From assembly GCA_963677395.2 (NCBI GenBank), contig OY781965.2, positions 3,472,001-3,536,000 of the forward strand: a stretch of 64,000 nt of DNA, in the 5' to 3' direction. The position numbers and the translations under genes were made by a program. The notes beneath the pieces were generated by a model. The model was not told the origin of the DNA and made no database searches. It saw nothing but the letters and a program-made list of their open reading frames with translations. Numbering within the stretch: position 1 is the stretch's first letter; each line of letters opens with the position of its first letter. The stretch comes from G963667975 sp963677395. Its GTDB lineage: Bacteria > Bacteroidota > Bacteroidia > Bacteroidales > G963667975. Below, one piece after another: positions 52,626-61,656 of this stretch.

Positions 52626-53510
52626 ATGTTTTTATACTCTATAAAAGACCTTGAAAAGCTAACTGGCATAAAAGCCCATACAATCCGCATCTGGGAAAAA
52701 AGATATGGAATTGTTTCTCCACAACGTACCTCTACAAACATTCGGTACTACACCGAAATGGATTTGAAAAAATTACTTAACGTTGCTTTATTGGTTAAAA
52801 ACGGTATAAAAATCTCTCAACTTGCAGGCTGTAGTTGTGATGATCTAAATGATAAAATTGTTGACATTTTTTACAAAACAAATGGTAAAGACACACTCAT
52901 TGACCAACTTGTGTTGGCAATGAGCGAACTTGACGATAAACGTTTTAATTCAACAATTTCGAGCTCAATCTTAAACAAAGGCTTCGAAAGCACTATTGTA
53001 GATTTGATTTTCCCGTTTCTGGAACGATTGGGACTACTCTGGCAAACAGGCAATATCAATACTGCTCAGGAGCGATTTGTTCTGAGCATCTTACGCCAGA
53101 AAATATTGGTTGCCCTTGATTCAATGCACTGGAATCCGACTCTGAATGCCAAGCTTTTCATGATGTATCTTCCAATGAATGAGCTCCATGAAATAGAATT
53201 GCTTTTCTACCGCTATATAATCCGCAAACACGGTCATAAAGTTATTTATTTGGGGCAATCCATTCCATTTGATGATGTTGTGGAAATTGCCAACGTAAAA
53301 AATGTTGATTTTCTCTTTTTTACGGCGAATAGTCCAATGACAAATCCTGATTTCGACACGTACACCTTGCGTATATCCAAAAAATATCCTGATAAAAAAA
53401 TTCTGATCTCTGGTTTACAAATCCGTCAAACGACACGCAATACTCCATTGAATGTATTAAAAATCAATTCAATGGAAGATTTAAAAGATTTACTTTCTAC
53501 TCTGGAATAG
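52626..53510 (+). CDS. MerR family regulator with cobalamin-binding-type domain (CarH/LitR-like)
   Basis: 294 residues. Residues 3-70 are a MerR winged HTH (YSIKDLEKLTGIKAHTIRIWEKRYG). Residues 90-170 resemble the helical B12-binding-2 domain (WQTGNINTAQERFVLSILRQKI); the last 110 form a Rossmann-type B12 domain with the His of NELHEIELL and KVIYLGQSIPFDDVV. The CarH motif W-x9-E-H has Arg in place of His. Relatives sense light or B12. It sits before an ECF sigma gene, as in carotenoid clusters of this phylum, but no crt gene is here. Confidence 0.87.
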   Translation: MFLYSIKDLEKLTGIKAHTIRIWEKRYGIVSPQRTSTNIRYYTEMDLKKLLNVALLVKNGIKISQLAGCSCDDLNDKIVDIFYKTNGKDTLIDQLVLAMSELDDKRFNSTISSSILNKGFESTIVDLIFPFLERLGLLWQTGNINTAQERFVLSILRQKILVALDSMHWNPTLNAKLFMMYLPMNELHEIELLFYRYIIRKHGHKVIYLGQSIPFDDVVEIANVKNVDFLFFTANSPMTNPDFDTYTLRISKKYPDKKILISGLQIRQTTRNTPLNVLKINSMEDLKDLLSTLE

Positions 53511-53722
53511 TTTGGCATGTCCATTTTTGATTCTGTTCAACATTAAAATCGCGAAACATTAAACAAATCATCTTCTCTTTGATTTAGCGAGGTTTATCAC
53601 CCACCTCTATCATTTCGTTTACTATAAAGCTTCAAAGATTAAACAAGTTGACATTTTTTGACACTTCAAAAGTTCAAAAACAAGCCATTCTGTCCTGCTT
53701 TTATGACAAAATAGCACCTACA

Positions 53723-53881
53723 TGTTTAACATTTGTCTATTTTACATTAAACAGATAAAAATATTTTTACAACATACAAAACTGTATAACAGATACTTGA
53801 TCATACTTCTGTTTAACCACACACAAAATAAATGTTAAAATACTTGCTTCTGTTTAATGTTTGCACTACTTTTGTTAAACA
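53723..53881. promoter_or_regulatory. CTGTTTAAY boxes and promoter of the ECF sigma gene
   Basis: TGTTTAAC (53723-53730) and inverted ATTAAACAG (53746-53754), CTGTTTAAC (53809-53817), CTGTTTAAT (53850-53858) and TTGTTAAACA (53872-53881). The promoter is TTGC (53844-53847), 19 bp, TACTTTTG (53867-53874), with one box inside the spacer, the usual place for MerR-type regulators. The remainder of the 53511-53908 gap is featureless. Confidence 0.6.
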
Positions 53882-53908
53882 AAATCGAACCCCGTAAAAC
53901 AAATCAAT

Positions 53909-54415
53909 ATGACAACAACAGAATTCAACAATAATCTTTTAGAGCTTCGCGATAGCTTAGAATACTTTGCATACTCACTCACTTCAAACAGAGAAGATGC
54001 AAAAGATTTGGTACAAGACACTCTGGTAAAAGCATTGGTTTATCGCGATAAGTTTATTGACGATACAAACTTGAAAGCTTGGACATACACGATCATGAAA
54101 AACACCTTTATCAATAACTACCGTCGCTCTCAAAAATCAAATACAATTATTGATAATACTGAGGATCTCTACTTTCTTAATGTTTCCAAAAAAGCAGACT
54201 ATCCCTCACCAGAATCACAAATGTTCACCAAGGAGTTGCAAAACGGAATTTCCAGATTGGAAGAAGATCACAGAGTTCCGTTCGAAATGCATTTTGCCGG
54301 TTACAAATACAAAGAAATCGCCGAAAAACTCGATCTTTCAATCGGAACCGTAAAAAGTCGCATCTTTTTCAGTCGTAAAAAACTGATGGATGGATTGAAA
54401 GAATTCAAAAACTAA
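53909..54415 (+). CDS. ECF-type RNA polymerase sigma factor
   Basis: 168 residues. Region 2: SLTSNREDAKDLVQDTLVKALVY and LKAWTYTIMKNTFINNYRR. Region 4: FEMHFAGYKYKEIAEKLDLSIGTVKSRIFFSRKKL. This short type is often found between a MerR/B12 regulator and carotenoid genes in Bacteroidota. Here the next gene is rsgA, so its targets must be elsewhere. The promoter carries several boxes likely bound by the upstream MerR protein. Confidence 0.92.
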   Translation: MTTTEFNNNLLELRDSLEYFAYSLTSNREDAKDLVQDTLVKALVYRDKFIDDTNLKAWTYTIMKNTFINNYRRSQKSNTIIDNTEDLYFLNVSKKADYPSPESQMFTKELQNGISRLEEDHRVPFEMHFAGYKYKEIAEKLDLSIGTVKSRIFFSRKKLMDGLKEFKN

Positions 54416-54561
54416 GCCTCATTTAGTGCCCGTTTTGACGATTTAGTGATTGAAATATGCACTTTAAGTTAATTTTTAAATTATTGGTTTTGATTGTTTT
54501 TTATTTCAGGCATGGCTTTCGAGTCATGCCTTTTTGTTATTGATAACTATTCTGTTTTTAA

Positions 54562-54569
54562 TACCTTTG
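54562..54569 (+). promoter_or_regulatory. Predicted -7 element of rsgA
   Basis: TACCTTTG fits TAnnTTTG. It ends 7 bp before the proposed TTG start at 54577, so the transcript would be nearly leaderless. Confidence 0.45.
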
Positions 54570-54576
54570 TAAAAAA

Positions 54577-55524
54577 TTGGCAGATTTGAAAGGCACAGTT
54601 ATTAAAAACACAGGAAGCTGGTACACCGTCCGCTTATGGGATGGAGAAATTTACGAATGCAGAATCAAAGGGAACTTCAGAATTAAAGGAATTAAAACCA
54701 CAAATCCTGTAGCAGTTGGTGACAGAGTAGAGCTTGACTCAGTAGAAAATGATACAATTGGACTAATAACCCGAATTGAGGAACGCGAGAATTGTATAAT
54801 TCGTCGCTCTACTAATCTTTCGAAAATCACTCATATTCTTGCCGCAAACATCGATCAGGCTATTTTGGTAGTTACATTGGCCTTTCCCCGTACCTCTTCA
54901 GGTTTTATCGACCGATTTCTATTGGCCGCCGAATCATACTTCATCCCCTCTATCCTTATTTTCAATAAAATAGACTTATATGAAGATGAGCTGATTGAGC
55001 TACATCAGAAATTTATTTCTATTTACCGAAAAGCAGGTTATACATGCCTGGAAACCTCTGCGTTAAGAGGAGATGGTCTTAACGAACTTATTTGTCTGAT
55101 GAAAAACAAAACCTCCATGTTATCAGGGCATTCAGGTGTAGGAAAATCGGCACTGATTAATGCAATTGCTCCAGAAATACATTTGAAAACAGGTGATGTA
55201 TCATCCTTTTCAAACAAAGGCACACACACTACAACATTTGCGGAAATGTATGCCCTACCTTTTGGCGGCGATATCATTGACACCCCAGGCATCAAAGAGT
55301 TTGGAATGTATGATTTTAAAAAGGAGGAAATTTCGCTTTTCTTTCCTGAGATAAAACCCTTGGTTCACAATTGTCAATTTACAAACTGCACACACGAACA
55401 TGAACCTCGCTGTGCTGTAAAACAAGCAGTTGAAGAGGGAATCATCAGCGAGATGCGCTATAAAAATTATCTCAATATTATCAACGGTCGTGAAGTAGAT
55501 ACTCCCGACTGGGAACTAAAGTAA
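54577..55524 (+). CDS. rsgA: Ribosome small subunit-dependent GTPase
   Basis: 315 residues from a TTG start; no ATG gives the conserved GTVIKNTGSWYTV beginning. An OB fold (1-75) is followed by a circularly permuted GTPase: FNKIDLYED (G4) comes before GHSGVGKSALINAI (G1) and DTPGIKEFG (G3). The C-terminal zinc motif is CQFTNCTHEHEPRC. It helps mature the 30S subunit. dtd follows after 5 bp, then mazG and a lipid kinase, forming an operon. Confidence 0.95.
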   Translation: MADLKGTVIKNTGSWYTVRLWDGEIYECRIKGNFRIKGIKTTNPVAVGDRVELDSVENDTIGLITRIEERENCIIRRSTNLSKITHILAANIDQAILVVTLAFPRTSSGFIDRFLLAAESYFIPSILIFNKIDLYEDELIELHQKFISIYRKAGYTCLETSALRGDGLNELICLMKNKTSMLSGHSGVGKSALINAIAPEIHLKTGDVSSFSNKGTHTTTFAEMYALPFGGDIIDTPGIKEFGMYDFKKEEISLFFPEIKPLVHNCQFTNCTHEHEPRCAVKQAVEEGIISEMRYKNYLNIINGREVDTPDWELK

Positions 55525-55529
55525 AAACT

Positions 55530-55982
55530 ATGCGTGTTGTTATACAAAGAGTCAGCTCAGCTTCCGTTACTATTGAACATGAGATGGTTGCTAAAATAGG
55601 AAATGGACTTCTTATTTTGCTCGGAATTGAAGAGATGGACGACACTACGGATATCGAATGGCTTTGCAGCAAAATTGCCCACTTAAGAATATTCGACGAC
55701 GAAAAAGGGGTAATGAATTGTTGTATAAAAGAAGTTGACGGTTACGCAATCGTAGTTAGTCAATTTACGCTTCATGCAAGTACCAAAAAAGGAAATCGTC
55801 CTTCTTACATCCGTGCAGCTCGTCCCGAAATAGCCATACCTCTTTACGAAAGCTTTGTAAACCAACTCGAAAATGAGTTAGAGAAGGAAGTTTATACCGG
55901 TAAGTTTGGTGCACACATGGAAGTCTCACTGGTAAATGATGGTCCGGTTACAATTATCATCGATTCAAAAAACAAAGAATAA
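55530..55982 (+). CDS. dtd: D-aminoacyl-tRNA deacylase
   Basis: 150 residues. Family motifs are SQFTLHAST and, near the end, VSLVNDGPVTIIID with the Gly-cisPro pair that proofreads chirality. It removes D-amino acids, and glycine from tRNA-Ala. Its TAA shares one base with the ATG of mazG at 55982. Confidence 0.97.
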   Translation: MRVVIQRVSSASVTIEHEMVAKIGNGLLILLGIEEMDDTTDIEWLCSKIAHLRIFDDEKGVMNCCIKEVDGYAIVVSQFTLHASTKKGNRPSYIRAARPEIAIPLYESFVNQLENELEKEVYTGKFGAHMEVSLVNDGPVTIIIDSKNKE

Positions 55983-56311
55983 TGACACTGGAAGAAGCTC
56001 AGAAAACAGTTGACCAATGGATAAACACCATGGGAGTTCGTTACTTTAATGAACTGACTAATATGACATTACTCACCGAAGAGGTTGGCGAACTTGCCCG
56101 GATTATTGCCCGTACCTATGGCGAACAATCGTTCAAAGCTTCAGACAAAGAATATAACTTGGCCGATGAAATGGCCGATGTCCTTTTTGTGCTGATTTGT
56201 CTTGCAAATCAAACTGGAATAAATCTTACTGACGCATTGCAGAAAAATTTAGAAAAGAAAACCAATCGCGACAGCAACCGTCATAAAAACAATCCGAAAT
56301 TAAAGTATTGA
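55982..56311 (+). CDS. MazG-type nucleotide pyrophosphohydrolase
   Basis: 109 residues. Acidic helices EEVGELARIIARTYGEQ and LADEMADVLFVLICLAN hold the E-x2-E and E-x2-D metal ligands of the MazG/dUTPase all-alpha family. It likely hydrolyses non-canonical NTPs. It starts on the stop codon of dtd, so expression is coupled. Confidence 0.92.
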   Translation: MTLEEAQKTVDQWINTMGVRYFNELTNMTLLTEEVGELARIIARTYGEQSFKASDKEYNLADEMADVLFVLICLANQTGINLTDALQKNLEKKTNRDSNRHKNNPKLKY

Positions 56312-56319
56312 TTTACAGT

Positions 56320-57243
56320 ATGAGCCATTGGAAAATCATAGTAAATCCGAATGCCGGAATGCAGAAAGCCAATCACGATTGGAAAACAGTTGAGCGCTTG
56401 CTGAAAAAACATGAAATTGAGTTTGAGGTGGAATTTACCCAAGCAAAGCATCATGGGATTGAACTCACCCTAGCTGCTATCCAACAGGGATTCCGGGACT
56501 TTGCCATTGTTGGTGGCGATGGCACACTAAACGAAGTAGTTCACGGCATTTTCTCGCAAACGAAGATTCCAACTACTGAATTTACTGTCGGGGTAATTCC
56601 TATCGGAACGGGAAACGACTGGTGTCGCATGTTTGGAATCCCAAATGATTATTCCAAAGCTATCAAGATTTTAAAGAAAAGAAATATCTATGTGCAGGAT
56701 GTAGGAGTAGTAGAATATGAACTTGAAAATCGCCAGGAAATTCGCTATTTCGTCAATATGACAGGAATGGGTTACGATGCCATGGTGGCTCTGCAAACCA
56801 ACCAACAGAAAGACAGCGGCAAAGCTAACAGATTCTCTTACTTTCTGAATATCTTTTCGGCACTGTTTGCTTACAAAACCCTCAAAGCTGAAATCACAAT
56901 TGATGAACAGCACTTTGAATGTGATATATTTAGCATGAATGTAGGCCTCTGCAAATTTAACGGTGGCGGAATGAACCAGTTACCCAAAGCCATTGCCAAT
57001 GATGGGCTGCTCGACCTGAAACTAATCCAGCCTATCCGCAAAATTGACCTGCTATTCCATATCCGGAAGCTCTATACCGGAAACTACCGCAATTTACGAC
57101 AAGTAGTTTATTTTCAGGGAAAAAAAATCAAAATCCATGCTCTCGGCAACCCAGTCTGGATGGAAGTAGATGGCGAATCGCTTGGACATTCCCCTTTCCG
57201 CTTTTGGCTGAAAGAAAAGGCATTGAGGATTGTGAGGGGGTAA
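56320..57243 (+). CDS. Diacylglycerol/lipid kinase family protein
   Basis: 307 residues from the ATG at 56320 (a TTG at 56308 would overlap mazG). VNPNAGM at the start, GGDGTLNEVVHG and GTGNDWCRMFG are the nucleotide-binding and catalytic motifs of the DAGK/sphingosine kinase family. It probably phosphorylates a lipid substrate. Last gene of the rsgA operon. Confidence 0.92.
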   Translation: MSHWKIIVNPNAGMQKANHDWKTVERLLKKHEIEFEVEFTQAKHHGIELTLAAIQQGFRDFAIVGGDGTLNEVVHGIFSQTKIPTTEFTVGVIPIGTGNDWCRMFGIPNDYSKAIKILKKRNIYVQDVGVVEYELENRQEIRYFVNMTGMGYDAMVALQTNQQKDSGKANRFSYFLNIFSALFAYKTLKAEITIDEQHFECDIFSMNVGLCKFNGGGMNQLPKAIANDGLLDLKLIQPIRKIDLLFHIRKLYTGNYRNLRQVVYFQGKKIKIHALGNPVWMEVDGESLGHSPFRFWLKEKALRIVRG

Positions 57244-57392
57244 AAGTTTATACAAAAGTGAATTCTAAATTAATCCAGAATCATTCTGATATAATGCAGA
57301 TAGACAGAAAGAAACATCAAGGCCGATCGAGTGCATGAGGATTAGACTATTACATTAATCCAATCAGTATTAAACAAAAAAATATAGAAATA

Positions 57393-57420
57393 AAAAAAGC
57401 GGGATAAAACCCGCTTTTTT
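57393..57420. terminator. Terminator between convergent genes
   Basis: AAAAAAGCGGG (57393-57403) and CCCGCTTTTTT (57410-57420), an 11-bp stem with T runs on both strands. It lies 17 bp from the glmS stop. Confidence 0.9.
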
Positions 57421-57436
57421 TGTATATATCGCTCTA

Positions 57437-59275
57437 TTATTCAACTGTTACTGATTTCGCAAGATTTCGGGGTTGATCTACATTACAACCTTTCAATACT
57501 GCAATATGGTAAGCCAATAGTTGTAAAGGAATTGTAGCCAAAATAGGAACAAACATTTCTTCAGTATCCGGAATTTCCAGCCAAAAATCAGAAAGCTCTT
57601 TTACCGTCACATCACCTTCGGTAACAATCGAAATAATACGTCCTTTACGTGATTTTACTTCCTGAATATTACTGATAACCTTTTCGTAACTTCCTTTTTT
57701 AGTAGCAATTACAACTACAGGCATTTCTGCATCAATCAATGCAATAGGGCCATGTTTCATCTCAGCAGCCGGGTATCCTTCTGCATGGATATATGATATT
57801 TCTTTCAATTTCAATGCTCCTTCTAAAGCAACCGGAAAATTATATCCACGACCTAAATAGAGAAAATTACGAGCATAGGTGAAGATTTTTGACATATTGA
57901 GAATCTCATCGTTGAGTTTGAGAATCTTTTCAGCTTTTTCAGGTAAGCAGTCAATTTCTTTTAAGAGTTCTTGGGTTCGTTCTTCCGAAATTGTACCTTT
58001 TTCCTTAGCCAAAGCAAGAGCAATCAAAGCCAAAACAGTAACCTGGGCTGTAAATGCTTTAGTAGAAGCAACGCCTATCTCCGGTCCTGCATGTGTAAAT
58101 GAACCAGCATCAGTAGCGCGAGCAATAGATGAACCTACAACATTACAAATTCCATAAATGAAAGCTCCGTTTTGTCTTGCAAGTTCAATGGCGGCCAAGG
58201 TATCGGCAGTTTCACCTGATTGAGAAATTGCGATTACAATATCATCTTTGTAAATTACTGGATTACGATAGCGAAATTCGGACGAATATTCGACCTCAAC
58301 CGGGATACGAGCCAATTCTTCAATCAGATATTCTCCCACCAAACCAGCATGCCAGGACGTTCCACAGGCTGTGATAATGATTCTTCGTGCCTTAAGGAAT
58401 TTTTCTTTATGGTCAATGATTCCAGCCATCGAAATAACCTTACCATCATCATTAATGCGTCCTCTGAAACTATCACGGATTGTTTTGGGTTGTTCATAAA
58501 TTTCTTTCAACATGAAATGCTCATAGCCTTCCTTTTCCAATTGACTAAGGTTCATTTCAAGAGTGTGAATCAGAGGTGTCTTTTCAACATTTTTCAGATT
58601 CATCAACTTAAACTCACCATTACGTTTAATTACTGCAATCTCCTCATCGTCAACATACACCACATTTTTGGTATATTCGATGATTGGAGTTGCATCGGAA
58701 GCTAGCAAGAATTCGCCATCACCAATACCAAGGACAAGCGGACTACCTTTTCGGGCAGCAATGAGTGTATCAGGGTCATCTTTTGAGATAACAACAATAG
58801 CATAAGCTCCAATAACTTGATTTAAGGCAAGTTGCACTGCTTCCACAATACCAACTTTATTGGTATCAATGATGTATTCTATCAATTGAATTAACACTTC
58901 AGTGTCAGTATTACTCTGGAACGAATAACCGTTATGAATCAGTTCTTCCTTGATAACTGCATAATTTTCAATAATTCCATTGTGAATCAATGCCAGATTT
59001 TCTGATTGAGAAAAGTGAGGGTGTGCATTCACATCATTGGGTTCGCCATGAGTTGCCCAACGGGTATGAGCAATTCCTATCGTCCCTGAAATATCTTTAT
59101 CCTTAACGTAGTGTTCCAAATCTGCAACTTTCCCTTTGGTCTTATAAACTTTTAGGCTACTGTTTAGCAATGCGATGCCTGCACTATCATATCCACGATA
59201 TTCAAGTCGTTGCAATCCTTTGATGAGAATAGGATACGCTTGCTTTGGTCCAATGTACGCTACAATTCCACACAT
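57437..59275 (-). CDS. glmS: Glutamine-fructose-6-phosphate aminotransferase
   Basis: 612 residues. The mature N-terminal Cys (C2 of MCGIVAYIG) is the glutaminase nucleophile; the glutaminase domain also has HTRWATHGEPN. Two SIS isomerase domains follow (TACGTSWHAGLVGEYLIE, SQSGETADTLAAIELA, LGRGYNFPVALEGALKLKE), ending in PRNLAKSVTVE. It makes glucosamine-6-phosphate for peptidoglycan and lipid A, feeding the lpxA/lpxC step. No ribozyme motif is visible upstream. Confidence 0.98.
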   Translation of the reverse strand: MCGIVAYIGPKQAYPILIKGLQRLEYRGYDSAGIALLNSSLKVYKTKGKVADLEHYVKDKDISGTIGIAHTRWATHGEPNDVNAHPHFSQSENLALIHNGIIENYAVIKEELIHNGYSFQSNTDTEVLIQLIEYIIDTNKVGIVEAVQLALNQVIGAYAIVVISKDDPDTLIAARKGSPLVLGIGDGEFLLASDATPIIEYTKNVVYVDDEEIAVIKRNGEFKLMNLKNVEKTPLIHTLEMNLSQLEKEGYEHFMLKEIYEQPKTIRDSFRGRINDDGKVISMAGIIDHKEKFLKARRIIITACGTSWHAGLVGEYLIEELARIPVEVEYSSEFRYRNPVIYKDDIVIAISQSGETADTLAAIELARQNGAFIYGICNVVGSSIARATDAGSFTHAGPEIGVASTKAFTAQVTVLALIALALAKEKGTISEERTQELLKEIDCLPEKAEKILKLNDEILNMSKIFTYARNFLYLGRGYNFPVALEGALKLKEISYIHAEGYPAAEMKHGPIALIDAEMPVVVIATKKGSYEKVISNIQEVKSRKGRIISIVTEGDVTVKELSDFWLEIPDTEEMFVPILATIPLQLLAYHIAVLKGCNVDQPRNLAKSVTVE

Positions 59276-59361
59276 AATATTTTTTATTTTAACATTGTAT
59301 TAATCAAATAGAAATAAGCCCATTTTTCCCATGAGCTATTCAGATTGTAAAGATAAAAGAA

Positions 59362-60726
59362 TTATCGGACTTTGGTAAAAATTAACTCCAATTTAATCCT
59401 GTCAGCAGCATTTTTATCAGTCCCTTTAATTACCACACGATTGGCAGTTGTTCTTCTACTATCAAGAACAGCAACTATTCCACGATTAATATTTCCGGTA
59501 GTGATTAATTTTTGTAAATATCTGGTAACTCTAAACTGGTATTCACGGGTAGTTGAATTATAATATCCACCTTGATATGTATCTCCTTCAGATGCATCCA
59601 AAAGCGGTGTTAAGCCTCCTGTAGAATCAGGTTCGAAAAGAATAATTCTTACAGGTTCTGCACAACGGGCATCTTGAATATCTGCTTTAAATCGCAAAGT
59701 TGCCTGATTTAAAACATACTTATTGTTTCCACTCCAGTTTTTGAAATAAGGAAATTTCAGAAACACTTTGGTACCTCCCGCAGTTTGGAAATAAACGTTA
59801 TTCTTTCCTGTTTCCGAACTCACTTCAGCAGTGGTTTTATTAAGTTGATTTTTTAAATCATTATTTGCATACTGATATTTATTGCCATGGTCAAACATAC
59901 TGAAACGGGCAGTGGTTTCTGTAATTACAAAACTATATGTTTTTTGAACAGTATCCGTTGCATTCTTTTTGTAATAGAGGGTCATTCCGGAAGGGTATGA
60001 AAGCGGACTTAAATAGGCAATGTGGCCTTTGTTTACAGCTCCAGGACTTAATTGAGTTGCTTTTAGATACAAGCCTTTCATATACTTTAAAAACTCTTCA
60101 TTGTTACTCAAATTTGTCGAAGTAGCACCGAGCAGTTTATCTCCAAACTGATTGCTAAGACGAATTCTTAAATGAGCAGGCATTTTCACGCTCTTAATTG
60201 TAACGCTATCAGTGGTGTTGAATATTACATTTTTATCGGCTAGCGGAGTTGGAAGATATTGAACGGACGAAAATGCATAGTAAGCACTATCTTTATAGAT
60301 ATCTTCATTCAATTCAAAGACTTTCACATTAACCGCTTGGGGTCTGTCGGCAACATTAACAGCCGGGTAAATTCCGGAATAGGCAACAGAAAGCACCACA
60401 GAATCTAAGACTGCCTGAGTTCCAAATGAAGCATTAGTTGATGAAAGTCTTAACTGAGTGCAGAATCCTGCTGTAAAAGGTCCAAAAACAGGATCAATAT
60501 AGCTTCCCAACAAATTATAGGCATATTGGTATCCGGTTCTAAGAGAATCATCTATTTGAGTAATTGCATAAATAGTCGTAGTGTCTGTAAATCCAACATT
60601 TAATTTATCTGATCCGGGCTGCGTATCCAACCCAATAAGATCGGCTTCTTTATTACAGGATGATAATGAAATGAGCAAAGTGATTGCCAGCACAAACCGG
60701 CTTAGTTGTTTGAGGGATAATTTCAT
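59362..60726 (-). CDS. DUF4270 family lipoprotein
   Basis: 454 residues from the ATG at 60726. The lipobox ISLSSC gives lipidated C24. The mature protein starts NKEADLIGLDTQPG, typical of DUF4270, with GLYLKATQLSPG in the middle and many beta strands. Function is unknown; the family is confined to Bacteroidota and often follows the glycogen-synthase-like gene as here (16 bp). Confidence 0.9.
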   Translation of the reverse strand: MKLSLKQLSRFVLAITLLISLSSCNKEADLIGLDTQPGSDKLNVGFTDTTTIYAITQIDDSLRTGYQYAYNLLGSYIDPVFGPFTAGFCTQLRLSSTNASFGTQAVLDSVVLSVAYSGIYPAVNVADRPQAVNVKVFELNEDIYKDSAYYAFSSVQYLPTPLADKNVIFNTTDSVTIKSVKMPAHLRIRLSNQFGDKLLGATSTNLSNNEEFLKYMKGLYLKATQLSPGAVNKGHIAYLSPLSYPSGMTLYYKKNATDTVQKTYSFVITETTARFSMFDHGNKYQYANNDLKNQLNKTTAEVSSETGKNNVYFQTAGGTKVFLKFPYFKNWSGNNKYVLNQATLRFKADIQDARCAEPVRIILFEPDSTGGLTPLLDASEGDTYQGGYYNSTTREYQFRVTRYLQKLITTGNINRGIVAVLDSRRTTANRVVIKGTDKNAADRIKLELIFTKVR

Positions 60727-60742
60727 TTGCAATTTTTGAATG

Positions 60743-61555
60743 CTATGTTGTTTCAATAAATTTGTTGTAGAATTCGTCGTAAACTTCAACAATCTGTTCG
60801 CTAGGAACATAGGGCAGAAAGGGTTTATTTTGAGCTTTAGCATAAGCTTCCAGTTCCGGGTTTATATTTTCGCTTCCGATTATAATTCCATCTGCATAAT
60901 CAATTGCAGTTTTCATTAAAGAAACGAAATCAGGCGACTTTAAGTGTTTAAGCTCTTTAATATTTATTCCATCAAACTTGATTTTCTTTAAGAGATCTTT
61001 GTTAAGTTCCTCATTAAAAGCATCATCATACAATGAAACAATAATTTTTGACTCGCCAAAAAGTGGATTATCCTGATAAATTTTACGAACATATAGAGGA
61101 ACTAAAGCTGTAATCCATCCATGACAGTGAATTACATCGGGTGCCCAGCTAAGCTTTTTAACTGTTTCGAGTACTCCACGTGAAAAAAACATTACTCTTT
61201 CGTCATTATCATCAAAGAACACGTTGTTCTTGTCATGAAAAATCGACTTACGCTGAAAATAGTCCTCGTTATCTATAAAGTAAATCTGCATACGCGCAGA
61301 TTGAATCGAGGCTACTTTAATGATTAGAGGATGGTCAGAGTCGTTGATAATCAGGTTCATTCCTGACAATCGGATAACTTCGTGTAATTGATTTCTACGT
61401 TCATTAATACACCCATAACGAGGCATAAATGTGCGAATTTCTCTACCTTTTTCTTGAATACCCTGAGGTAAATAACGGCCGATAGTGGCCATGGGACTTT
61501 CCTTCAGGTAAGGTGTAATTTCCTGATTTACAAAAAGTACCTTGGCTTTTGTCAT
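60743..61555 (-). CDS. Glycogen/starch synthase N-terminal (GT5) domain protein
   Basis: 270 residues. KVLFVNQEITPYLKESPMA at the start and PDVIHCHGWITALVP match the GT5 domain of glycogen synthases, but the usual K-x-G-G-L is replaced and the C-terminal GT1 domain is missing. This short form is common next to DUF4270 genes in Bacteroidota. Whether it still makes alpha-glucan is doubtful. It is followed by the DUF4270 gene. Confidence 0.85.
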   Translation of the reverse strand: MTKAKVLFVNQEITPYLKESPMATIGRYLPQGIQEKGREIRTFMPRYGCINERRNQLHEVIRLSGMNLIINDSDHPLIIKVASIQSARMQIYFIDNEDYFQRKSIFHDKNNVFFDDNDERVMFFSRGVLETVKKLSWAPDVIHCHGWITALVPLYVRKIYQDNPLFGESKIIVSLYDDAFNEELNKDLLKKIKFDGINIKELKHLKSPDFVSLMKTAIDYADGIIIGSENINPELEAYAKAQNKPFLPYVPSEQIVEVYDEFYNKFIETT

Positions 61556-61656
61556 AATTTTCTATGTTGGGATAAAAATAAAGGGCAAAGTTAATAAATT
61601 AATTGACAGCATCCCAGTTTTTTATAAGTAATTCGGAAATGAGTGCACTTATTTCT

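Noticed and set aside
57879..58157. Antisense frames within glmS
   Set aside because: glmS is certain on the minus strand; the opposite frames have no domain character.
59276..59361. glmS ribozyme
   Set aside because: Such ribozymes are about 150 nt or longer in the 5' leader of glmS; the leader side (right of 59275) is short, AT-rich and shows no conserved core.
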